Origin: G963665925 sp963676345
Lineage (GTDB): Bacteria > Bacillota > Clostridia > Peptostreptococcales > Acidaminobacteraceae
Direction of reading: 5' to 3'
Assembly: GCA_963676345.2 (NCBI GenBank)
Contig: CAXXTS010000005.1
Location: 806,001-870,000 of the forward strand
DNA: 64,000 nucleotides
The position numbers and the translations under genes are program-made. Below are positions 8,108 through 15,965 of this stretch, one piece after another (position 1 is the first letter of the stretch; every line of letters starts with the position of its first letter). Under the pieces are notes generated by a model, which saw only the letters and a list, made by a program, of their open reading frames with translations, searched no databases and was not told the DNA's origin.

Positions 8108-10537
8108 ATGATGAAATTTATAGCGATTGCTGGAACGAGTGCGAAGAAGTCATATAATCGTTCACTCATTCAATTCATGAAAAAATATTTTGCATCAAAA
8201 GCAGAAATCGAAATTCTTGATATAGCAGATGTACCAATGTTCAATCAGTCTGATGACCAATCGTACAGTGATGTTCTGCAAATGTTTAATGATAAAATTA
8301 CGGAATGTGATGGCGTAATTATTGCCACACCAGAGTACAACCACTCCATTCCTTCAAGTCTCAAAAGTCTAATTGAGTGGCTTAGTTTTGAACTTCATCC
8401 GTTGGTTGGTAAACCTGTTATGGTTCTTGGAGCTTCAAAAGATGTTCAGGGCTCTTCTCGTGCCCAGTTACACCTACGTCAAATACTTGACGCCCCAGGT
8501 GTAGACGCAAATGTTATGCCGGGTTATGAGTTCCTACTTGGAAATGCCCATAAAGCATTTGATGAAAATGGCGATTTAAAGCACGAAGGAACCATTGACT
8601 TCCTAGAAATATGTTTTTTACGATTTATGCGCTTTACAGAGATATCCAACTTGCTTAATGAAGAAGAAGAATTCACTTTTAACCCAGGTGATTATGAAGT
8701 CAGCACTTTAGGACATGGCGGCAGCCTACCAATGAAAGTGACGTTTAGTGAAGATAGAATCGAAAGTATTGAGATTGACAAAGATGGTGAAACTGAAGGT
8801 CTAGCGGATGTCGTATTTGTCAGAATTCCGGATAGAATTATTGAAGGTCAAACTCTAAATGTAGATGCGCTTTCTGGTGCGTCTGAGACAAGTAATGCCG
8901 TTCTTGGTGGGGTGGCTAAAGCCATTAAACTCGCTGGGGTAAATCCAGATATCTTAAAAAGACGTCCTAAGCCGCCAAGTTGCTTAAATCGAGAAGATGA
9001 AGAGTATACTTGCGACCTAGTTGTTGTAGGGGGCGGGGGTGCAGGTCTGAGTGCCGCTGCAGCAGCGCTTCAAGAAGGCATAGACACAATTGTTGTTGAA
9101 AAATATCCAGCTGTTGGAGGCAATACCATTCGTTCAGGTGGGCCAGTCAATGCTGCGAATCCTCAGTGGCAAGCTAATTTCAAAGAGAACCCAGGTGAAA
9201 GAGCGACAATTGAAGCCTTGCTGAATACAGATGAAAGTCAAATCCACCCAGAGTATTTAGAAGACTTTAATACGCTTAAAACTGAGTACCACGCGTATAA
9301 AGAGAAGTATCCAGTAGATAACGGTCATCTTTTTGACTCACCGCTGCTTCATAGAATGCAAACTTACTTTGGTGGTAAGAGAATAGACCTTCATGGCAAT
9401 AGTATTTACGGCCAATATGATCTTGTAAAAATTCTTACAGATCGCGCTCTGGAAAGTGTTCAGTGGCTAGAAGATATTGGTGTTAATTATGATAAAGACA
9501 TTGTATTTGCACCGGTTGGTGCACTTTGGCGTCGCGGTCACAAGCCAGTAAAAAGCTATGGTACAGACTTTATCCTGGCTCTGAAGAAATATGTTGAAGA
9601 TAACTCAGGAAAAATCATTACAGATAGTGCTGTAAAAGAATTCATTCTTGAAGACGGAGAGATAAAAGGGATTGTAGCTAGAGGTGAGAATGGTCAAAAG
9701 GTGACTGTTCATGCTAAAGCAGTTGTCCTTGCGAGTGGCGGGTTTGGTGCCAATACGCAAATGCTAAAGGAATACAATACCTACTGGAAAGAAATTGATG
9801 ATAACATCAAAACGACAAACTCTTATGCTATGACAGGTGATGGTATTCTTCTCGGTCAATCTGTTGGAGCGTCCCTAACTGGAATGGGCTTTACTCAAAT
9901 GATGCCTGTTGCTGACCCTGAAACTGGCGAGCTTTTCAGTGGTATTCAAGTCCCACCGGAAAACTTCGTTATTGTAAATACTGAGGGTAAGCGTTTTGTT
10001 AATGAGTTTTCTGGAAGAGATGTCTTGACTAAAGCTGCAATTGATCAGGGGGGTCTATTCTACCTAATTGCAGATGATGAAATCAAGAAAACAGCAGCCA
10101 ATACAAGCCAAGAGAAGATTGACCTGCAGGTAGAGGCAGGAACACTGTTTAGAGCAGATACACTAGAGGAACTTGCCGTAAAAGTGGGCATGAACCCAGA
10201 TGTTCTTACAGACACGATAAAGAAGTATAATTCATATGTTGATGCAGGCCATGACCCTGAGTTTCATAAGGATACATTCAGCTTGAAAGTTGAAAAACCA
10301 CCATACTATGCAACACCTAGAAAGCCGGCTGTTCACCATACAATGGGTGGTCTTAAGATTGATACACAAGCACGTGTATTAGGTGAAGACGGGAATCCAA
10401 TTAAGAATCTTTATGCTGCTGGTGAAGTAGCTGGAGGCATACATGCAGGTAACCGTCTTGGCGGGAATGCACTTACAGATATATTTACTTTTGGTAGGAT
10501 TGCAGGAAAAACAGCTGCGGATACCTTGAAAAAATAA
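8108..10537 (+). CDS. Three-domain flavoprotein reductase: FMN reductase + FMN_bind + fumarate-reductase-type FAD domain
   Basis: The 809-residue protein has three parts. Residues about 1-190 are an NAD(P)H:FMN reductase. Residues about 205-285 are an FMN_bind domain with the flavinylation motif DALSGAS (Asp253-Ser259), where ApbE should link FMN to Ser259. Residues about 303-809 are an FAD_binding_2 domain (VVGGGGAGLSAAAA; GGNTIRSGG; RFVNEFSGRD; HHTMGGLKID; NRLGGNALTD) of the fumarate/urocanate/acrylate reductase type. No signal peptide or haem motif is seen. Together this reads as a soluble NAD(P)H-driven reductase of an unsaturated carboxylate, similar in concept to the NADH:acrylate and NADH:cinnamate reductases of Vibrio. 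The actual acceptor is unknown. Start 8108 follows TAGGAGA. Confidence 0.9.
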   Translation: MMKFIAIAGTSAKKSYNRSLIQFMKKYFASKAEIEILDIADVPMFNQSDDQSYSDVLQMFNDKITECDGVIIATPEYNHSIPSSLKSLIEWLSFELHPLVGKPVMVLGASKDVQGSSRAQLHLRQILDAPGVDANVMPGYEFLLGNAHKAFDENGDLKHEGTIDFLEICFLRFMRFTEISNLLNEEEEFTFNPGDYEVSTLGHGGSLPMKVTFSEDRIESIEIDKDGETEGLADVVFVRIPDRIIEGQTLNVDALSGASETSNAVLGGVAKAIKLAGVNPDILKRRPKPPSCLNREDEEYTCDLVVVGGGGAGLSAAAAALQEGIDTIVVEKYPAVGGNTIRSGGPVNAANPQWQANFKENPGERATIEALLNTDESQIHPEYLEDFNTLKTEYHAYKEKYPVDNGHLFDSPLLHRMQTYFGGKRIDLHGNSIYGQYDLVKILTDRALESVQWLEDIGVNYDKDIVFAPVGALWRRGHKPVKSYGTDFILALKKYVEDNSGKIITDSAVKEFILEDGEIKGIVARGENGQKVTVHAKAVVLASGGFGANTQMLKEYNTYWKEIDDNIKTTNSYAMTGDGILLGQSVGASLTGMGFTQMMPVADPETGELFSGIQVPPENFVIVNTEGKRFVNEFSGRDVLTKAAIDQGGLFYLIADDEIKKTAANTSQEKIDLQVEAGTLFRADTLEELAVKVGMNPDVLTDTIKKYNSYVDAGHDPEFHKDTFSLKVEKPPYYATPRKPAVHHTMGGLKIDTQARVLGEDGNPIKNLYAAGEVAGGIHAGNRLGGNALTDIFTFGRIAGKTAADTLKK

Positions 10538-10579
10538 ATTTGAAACGCTTTAATACGAATATATGCGTGACTACTTTAA

Positions 10580-10613
10580 AAAGCTCTGAGTATGACTACT
10601 CAGAGCTTTCTTA
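10580..10613. terminator. Bidirectional terminator between the flavoprotein and EAL genes
   Basis: AAAGCTCTGAGTA (10580-10592) pairs perfectly with TACTCAGAGCTTT (10597-10609) around a 4-nt loop. A-rich and T-rich ends flank it on both sides. It lies between convergent genes. Confidence 0.85.
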
Positions 10614-10638
10614 TATTTGAAAAAACATATTTACCGGC

Positions 10639-12741
10639 TTATTCTAGCTTTTCTGGTTTTGAATAATAATACCCCTGAATTAAGTTACAGCCTGCGCTTT
10701 TAACAATTTGAACCTGTTCTAGGGTCTCAACCCCCTCTGCTACAGACTTATATCCCCAGTTTTGAATAACCTCAACAATAGAGTGAAGCATGCGCTGAGC
10801 ACTTTCGTCAGTAACAATGTCATCTATTAAAGACTTATCAATTTTGACTTCATCAAGTGCAATCTTCTGTAGGTAGCTGAGCGACGAGTAGCCTGTGCCG
10901 AAGTCATCAAGAGATATTTTGAAACCAGCTTGACGCAGTGCGTTGATCTTCCTGTTGACGAGCTTGAGGTTGTCCATAAGCACATCTTCAGTTATTTCTA
11001 ATATGATACAGTGGGTTGGAACTCTAAACTCCCCAGCTTTTTCAAGAATATAGCTCACAAAGTGATCACTCATGAAAAATAGGGGACTAATGTTTATGGA
11101 TACAGTAATGCCTGTCTGATATTTTTGAACCAGTTTAGAGTAGTCAGCCATGACATATCCAATCATTTTTTCTGTAAGGTCAAGAATTAATTTTGTTTTA
11201 TTGAAAATGGGAATAAACTCTCCGGGACTGACAGGACCAAGTTCTACAGAGTGCCATCTGGCAAGTGCTTCAACACCATGTACCTGACCGGAATGAATAT
11301 CCACTTTTTCCTGATAAACTGGATAGAACTCGTTTTTATTGAGTCCTTTTTCCGCATGTAGCTTTAAGACAGATTCATGCTCAAACTCCTCAAAAATTTT
11401 AGGGGTATATTTGACTGTATCCAGTTCTCTTGTCTTCGCGTATTGCAGGGCAATGTTTGCCTTTTGAAGAATACTCTCAAAGGATTGGTCGTCTTGTTCG
11501 ATTCCAACATAAGAGATTGTAAAGTCTACATGGACCTCAAAACGTTTTGTATAGAAGGCCTGATTCCAGTAGTCGCTTGTCGTTTCGATCCATTTAAGGA
11601 GTGTTTTCTCTTCAGCACTTGGTATCCAAAGTGCAAACTCATTGCCTGTTAAACGCGTAATAAAAGATCCTTTTGAGGGCTTATAATCTTGTAAATATTT
11701 TGAGACACTTCTTATGACATCATCTCCGAAGGAAAGACCATACATGGAATTGATCATTTTGAGTTCTTTAATGTCAATGAGTACAAAATAGGCACTAACG
11801 ATGTTTTTACGAATCTGCCGTTCGACGTACTGATCCATAATATTCATATTGGGAAGCCCAGATAGCTCGTCAATATAAGCTAGCTTTTTAAGTTCTTTTT
11901 CCCTAATTTTAAGTGAGGTCATATTGTTTTCAAGAGACTCCAGCATAAGGTTATAGCCTGTGACTAAATCAAGAAGTTCGTCATTTTGCTCAGGTTCTTT
12001 TGCCTTAACCATTTTATTAATGTTGAGTAGTCTCATAGAGCTAATAATTGAAAAAATGGGCTGAAGAAGTCTATTGATATAGTTGTTTGTAAATAAGAAA
12101 GCGAAAACGACTGTTAATATAAAAATCGCGATCATGAGCGTGGTGATACGCATTGCAGATTCATTGAAGTCAGATGCATACGCAGTGGCTACAACAGTCC
12201 ATCCCCAGTTGGGTTCATACTGTGCGTAGGATAATTTACGCCCAACTTTCTCCTGATTCGGATAGTACCAATTATAATCATAGAAACCGCCTGCGCGTCC
12301 GATACGCAGCTGTTCTTGCACAATGCGTTTCTTTTGTGAATCAGGCGTAACAACATTATAAACATAGTCCCCCTCTATAGTGGGGTGCATGACTTCGTAG
12401 CCCTCGTCGTTATAGGCTAAAAAATAGCCGTTTTTCCCTAAATCGATAGGAGTGTTTATCAGACGCTTTCCATCAGCTGTTCTCGGACCGATGAACATAT
12501 TTCTGACTTTTTCCTGTGCATCATCAAGAGAAATTACACCCGCTTCGACACTTATCGCCATTGTGTTAATTTCGTTTATAGCCATATGGACCGCATTTGA
12601 AAGAATAATTTCACCTTTCTTTTCAAGTTCTTCCCGCGCCAATATGTAGCTCGGTATACCCAAACCGATATTAGCAAAAATCAAAAGAAGAATGATGTAT
12701 CCAATCAGCTTTCTTTTAAGGGGCGCTCTCTTTTTATACAT
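10639..12741 (-). CDS. Membrane-bound Cache-GGDEF-EAL protein, likely cyclic-di-GMP phosphodiesterase
   Basis: The 700-residue protein has a first membrane helix (residues about 12-34), an extracytoplasmic Cache-type sensor domain (about 35-195; GKNGYFLAYNDEG, GWTVVATAY), a second helix (about 197-220), a HAMP-like linker, then GGDEF (about 285-440) and EAL (about 460-695). The GGDEF site is degenerate: TGNEF at 365-369. The EAL site looks intact: Glu491 of EAL, SINIS, ILEITED, DDFGTGYSS, VKIDKS, AEGVET and the final QGYYYSKP. So it should hydrolyse cyclic-di-GMP, with the GGDEF part acting as a regulatory or GTP-binding domain. The sensed ligand is unknown. A type IV pilus locus at the far end of the window is a possible target. 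Confidence 0.93.
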   Translation of the reverse strand: MYKKRAPLKRKLIGYIILLLIFANIGLGIPSYILAREELEKKGEIILSNAVHMAINEINTMAISVEAGVISLDDAQEKVRNMFIGPRTADGKRLINTPIDLGKNGYFLAYNDEGYEVMHPTIEGDYVYNVVTPDSQKKRIVQEQLRIGRAGGFYDYNWYYPNQEKVGRKLSYAQYEPNWGWTVVATAYASDFNESAMRITTLMIAIFILTVVFAFLFTNNYINRLLQPIFSIISSMRLLNINKMVKAKEPEQNDELLDLVTGYNLMLESLENNMTSLKIREKELKKLAYIDELSGLPNMNIMDQYVERQIRKNIVSAYFVLIDIKELKMINSMYGLSFGDDVIRSVSKYLQDYKPSKGSFITRLTGNEFALWIPSAEEKTLLKWIETTSDYWNQAFYTKRFEVHVDFTISYVGIEQDDQSFESILQKANIALQYAKTRELDTVKYTPKIFEEFEHESVLKLHAEKGLNKNEFYPVYQEKVDIHSGQVHGVEALARWHSVELGPVSPGEFIPIFNKTKLILDLTEKMIGYVMADYSKLVQKYQTGITVSINISPLFFMSDHFVSYILEKAGEFRVPTHCIILEITEDVLMDNLKLVNRKINALRQAGFKISLDDFGTGYSSLSYLQKIALDEVKIDKSLIDDIVTDESAQRMLHSIVEVIQNWGYKSVAEGVETLEQVQIVKSAGCNLIQGYYYSKPEKLE

Positions 12742-12967
12742 GTTGTTCTCTCCTAAGCTATAGTGATTTATTCATATTTACCCATAATCTTAGCCATGTT
12801 ACGCATATGTCTTAAAGTCATGTTGTATACATATTATACAATGATTTACAAGCTTAGAGCTACCGCTAAACGTAAAGTTGTCCTAACTTTGTATAAGTTA
12901 GGGGGGGCTATGTCTAGTTAAGAAACCTTTATGATACCTATACTTGAGTTGTACTTTAAAACTAGGA

Positions 12968-12996
12968 TTGACAAGTATAATGAAAATCGTTAAAAT
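12968..12996 (+). promoter_or_regulatory. Promoter of the CoA-disulfide reductase/rhodanese gene
   Basis: TTGACA (12968-12973) and TAAAAT (12991-12996) are 17 bp apart. The operator-like GC-rich palindrome begins 8 bp after the -10. The gene starts at 13074. Confidence 0.8.
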
Positions 12997-13003
12997 GTAA
13001 TCA

Positions 13004-13016
13004 TACCCCCGGGGTA
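13004..13016. promoter_or_regulatory. CstR/CsoR-like operator
   Basis: TACCCCCGGGGTA is an inverted repeat centred at 13010, in an AT-rich region, and a further G-run follows to 13022. It closely resembles the TACCC-N-GGGGTA operators of the CsoR/CstR repressor family. CstR senses per- and polysulfide and commonly controls rhodanese and CoA-disulfide-reductase genes, which is what follows here. No CsoR/CstR gene was found in the window. Confidence 0.75.
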
Positions 13017-13073
13017 GGGGGGTGCATAAAAACTATTATAAATTATGAAGATATATTCAATGAGGTGAATGTT

Positions 13074-15110
13074 ATGGAGAAAATAGTTATTATTGGCGGT
13101 GTAGCAGCTGGAGCGACAGCTGCGGCAAAAGCAAGAAGACTTTCAGCTGAAGCAGAAATCACTATTTTGGAAGCTGGGGCAGATATATCATTTGCAAACT
13201 GTGGACTACCTTATTATATTGGTGGAGATATCAAGAGCCGTTCAAAGCTGATTTTACAAAGTCCTGAAAGTTTTAAAGAACAGTACCAGACAACCGTTCA
13301 TATTCACACAGCAGCCACTGAAATTGACAGATCAAATAAGGTGGTTCATACTCTTAACTCAAAAACAGGTGAAAAAAATACCTTTGAATACACCAAGCTC
13401 ATATTGGCTCAAGGTGGAAAACCGATTGCACCGCCACTTCCCGGAGCTGATAAAGACCATGTGTTCCAGCTTTGGACACTGGACGATATGGATAAAATCA
13501 ATGATTTTATTACGAATGAGGAACCTAAAACTGCTGTGGTTGTTGGGGGCGGATTCATTGGTCTAGAAATGACAGAAGCACTCGCTAAAAGAGGCATGAA
13601 AGTATCGGTTGTTGAAATGATGCCGCATGTTATGGGCATTATGGAAGCAGAAATAGCAGGTTTTATTCAAGAAGAACTGATTTCTTATGGTGTAGATTTG
13701 TTTACAGGTAAGGCTTTAAGTGAAATTGAAAATGGCAGCGTGACTTTAGGAGACGGAACACAAATCGAAGCCGATATGGTTCTCATGTCTATTGGGGTTC
13801 GACCAACACTGAAACTTGCTAAAGAATCTGGTCTAGAACTTGGACAAGCAGGTGGCCTTCTTGTAGACGCGACGCTAAAAACAAGTGATGACAGCATTTA
13901 TGCAGCTGGAGACATGATTGAACTCGAGCATCGGGTGCTTGGTAAAAAAGTTCGAATTCCGCTGGCAGGACCAGCGAATCGTCAAGGTCGACTCGCAGCA
14001 GAAAATGCCCTTGGTAAGAGGCATGAGTATAAAGGCTCCATTGGAACCTCCATTGTTCGTGTGTTTGAAGCAGTAGCTGGAACAACTGGTATTTCTCTAA
14101 AGGCGGCTCGGGCAGAAGGTATTGACGCAGATGCCATTGTTGTTCATAAAGAGCACCACACATCGTATTATCCTGGAGCGGAAATGGTAACGGTTCTTGT
14201 TGTGTATGACAGAGAAACAGGCACTATACTGGGTGGACAAACGGCTGGCTATGAAGGGGCTGACAGAAGACTGGATGTCCTTGCAACAGCAGTGGCTGCA
14301 GGACTCACTGTATCTGATCTTTCCGACATGGATTTTGCATACTCGCCACCACTTGGAAATGCCAACGACGTAATTAATATGGCTGCATATACCGCAGAAA
14401 ATAGAATGTCAGGCTTTTCGCCAGCCCTAACAATAAGTGAACTCGATGCATTTTTAGAGGGCAAAGAAGTGACATGGTTAGATGTAAGGGATGTATTCTC
14501 ATATGAAAAGGCCCACGTAGCAGGTGCAGTGAATGTGCCACTTGAAATACTGCCGAGTGTACTTGATCAGATCCCAGAAAACAAGCTGATACTTGTCTAT
14601 GATCAAACGGGTAAAAAGGGCCATCAGGCACTTAGAACACTAACTGGTGCGGGCTTTGAAAATGTCCTTAATGTAAGTGGCGGGTTTATAAGTCTTTCGA
14701 ATTATACACGGTCTATCAGGCCTGAAAACTTCGAACTGAATTTACCGGATCCAGAAAGAAAAACATTAGGTGCTGATTCAGATGAACATGAGGCCGAAAG
14801 TAATAAAGAAACGTCTCAAATCGATGAAAAGATGGAAAACCGCACTGGGCCAATCGTTGTAGATGTTCGAACACAAGACGAGTTTGATTATGGTGCATTC
14901 CCAGGAGCGGTGAATATACCACTCGATGAATTAGAAGCCAGAATGAATGAGCTTGGAGATAAGAGCAGGCCCATTATACTCTACTGTGCAACCGGCGCAC
15001 GTAGTGCATATGCTCAGCAGCTGCTTATGGCTTATGGGTTTACAAATTCTCAAAATGGCGGTGGGCTAGCTAGGATGATGGCAAGCTACAGACGACAAGC
15101 CACTTCATAA
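13074..15110 (+). CDS. CoA-disulfide/persulfide reductase fused to two rhodanese domains
   Basis: A 678-residue flavoprotein. Residues about 1-445 are a pyridine nucleotide-disulfide oxidoreductase of the CoA-disulfide reductase type: IIGGVAAGATAAAKARR for FAD, SFANCGLPYYIGG with active Cys43, VVGGGFIGLEM for NAD(P)H, and YAAGDMIE. Residues about 455-555 are a first rhodanese domain, with Asp510 where the catalytic cysteine is expected (VYDQTGKKG). Residues about 590-675 are a second rhodanese with an intact CATGARS loop, Cys638. The role is reduction of CoA persulfide or polysulfide with NAD(P)H in sulfur metabolism or sulfide detoxification. The start at 13074 is chosen because GAGGTGA (13062-13068) precedes it; an in-frame GTG at 13065 overlaps that site. 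Confidence 0.93.
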   Translation: MEKIVIIGGVAAGATAAAKARRLSAEAEITILEAGADISFANCGLPYYIGGDIKSRSKLILQSPESFKEQYQTTVHIHTAATEIDRSNKVVHTLNSKTGEKNTFEYTKLILAQGGKPIAPPLPGADKDHVFQLWTLDDMDKINDFITNEEPKTAVVVGGGFIGLEMTEALAKRGMKVSVVEMMPHVMGIMEAEIAGFIQEELISYGVDLFTGKALSEIENGSVTLGDGTQIEADMVLMSIGVRPTLKLAKESGLELGQAGGLLVDATLKTSDDSIYAAGDMIELEHRVLGKKVRIPLAGPANRQGRLAAENALGKRHEYKGSIGTSIVRVFEAVAGTTGISLKAARAEGIDADAIVVHKEHHTSYYPGAEMVTVLVVYDRETGTILGGQTAGYEGADRRLDVLATAVAAGLTVSDLSDMDFAYSPPLGNANDVINMAAYTAENRMSGFSPALTISELDAFLEGKEVTWLDVRDVFSYEKAHVAGAVNVPLEILPSVLDQIPENKLILVYDQTGKKGHQALRTLTGAGFENVLNVSGGFISLSNYTRSIRPENFELNLPDPERKTLGADSDEHEAESNKETSQIDEKMENRTGPIVVDVRTQDEFDYGAFPGAVNIPLDELEARMNELGDKSRPIILYCATGARSAYAQQLLMAYGFTNSQNGGGLARMMASYRRQATS

Positions 15111-15124
15111 AAATACACATCAGA

Positions 15125-15160
15125 GCCAGTGTAGGGTTAAACCATGCACTGGCCTTTTTA
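15125..15160 (+). terminator. Terminator of the CoA-disulfide reductase/rhodanese gene
   Basis: GCCAGTG (15125-15131) pairs with CACTGGC (15147-15153), followed by CTTTTTAT. It lies 15 bp after the stop codon. Confidence 0.75.
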
Positions 15161-15196
15161 TGTGGAAAAAGACAAAGAAGGACAGGTATTAACAGC

Positions 15197-15277
15197 ATGA
15201 TGCCTGTTGCAGATGTTCATAGGCTGCGGCCCTGCGTGCCCTGGCCGGTATGTGGAGCAGGCATAGCCCTTGCATAA
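15197..15277 (+). other. GC-rich islet with a possible 26-codon reading frame
   Basis: Between two terminators lies a short stretch much richer in GC than its surroundings. It can be read as a 26-residue frame, ATGATG to TAA, beginning MMPVADVHRL and holding two cysteines (PCVPWPVCG). A weak AAGGACAGG lies 11 bases upstream. The opening MMPVAD is also found in the FAD domain of the reductase at 8108-10537, so this may be a decayed gene fragment. Whether it is translated is unknown. Confidence 0.25.
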
Positions 15278-15306
15278 TATGTAATCAAATTACTTACTGA
15301 ATAAAA

Positions 15307-15357
15307 GAAAACCGCTCTATGAGCGTACAAGAATGTACGTCCATGGGGCGGCCTTTT
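15307..15357 (-). terminator. Terminator of the FeMo-co-domain gene on the minus strand
   Basis: A long interrupted hairpin has an inner stem of CGTACA and TGTACG around AGAA, and an outer stem of CCGC and GCGG. Read on the minus strand it ends in GGTTTTCTTTT. It lies about 20 bp after the gene end at 15378. Confidence 0.75.
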
Positions 15358-15377
15358 GTTATTGATTGTTAAAGTAC

Positions 15378-15737
15378 TTAATGATTACACTCGTGGTCAT
15401 GCGCAGAACACCCTTGACCGGAGTCAGAAAGATTTCCAGCCAGCCACTGTTCAGCAACGTCTTTAATGTGACCAGAACAGCCGCGAATAACTTCAATACC
15501 AGAAAATTTAAGCACATTCACTGCGCCATTGCCCATGTTGCCAGCAAGCAGGAGCTTAACACCGTCGTCCGCCAGGGTTTGAGCTATGTTTGATTTGCAG
15601 CCACATCCAGCTGGAGACGCGATGGTTTTTTCATCTATAATTTTGCGGTCATCACTTATGGTATACACTGTAAAGTACTCACAGTGTCCAAAGTGACTGT
15701 CTATTTGGTTGTTGCGTGAGGGTAATGCAATTTTCAT
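15378..15737 (-). CDS. NifX/NafY-type FeMo-co-binding domain protein
   Basis: The 119-residue protein is a single dinitrogenase iron-molybdenum-cofactor domain: MKIALPSRNNQIDSHFGHC at the N-terminus and LLLAGNMGNGAVNVL with GIEVIRG near the end. A CGC motif (PAGCGCKSN) and a C-terminal Cys/His tail (CSAHDHECNH) could bind metal or an iron-sulfur cluster. No nitrogenase genes are near, so it is probably one of the free-standing clostridial members of unknown role, perhaps in Fe-S or metal handling. It is monocistronic, with AAGGAGG before ATG. Confidence 0.88.
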   Translation of the reverse strand: MKIALPSRNNQIDSHFGHCEYFTVYTISDDRKIIDEKTIASPAGCGCKSNIAQTLADDGVKLLLAGNMGNGAVNVLKFSGIEVIRGCSGHIKDVAEQWLAGNLSDSGQGCSAHDHECNH

Positions 15738-15965
15738 AATAATGCCTCCTTATTGTTTACATCAATCCGTTTTTTACCTGTAAAGTGCTTATAAGGCTTG
15801 CAAACGGGTACAATCACCACTAATAATATGACTATTTACTAGGGTTGTCAAACATATGCCAAAAACACTTTTGTTCATTTCGTAGTGCTTTACTCGGATA
15901 TAAGCGGGTGTTATAATTCTAGCAAGTCATATTTGTAGTGACCAAAATGTATGGAGGGGAAAATT

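Noticed and set aside
13065..13073. GTG start for the CoA-disulfide reductase gene
   Set aside because: The GTG falls inside the GAGGTGA ribosome site that serves the ATG at 13074.
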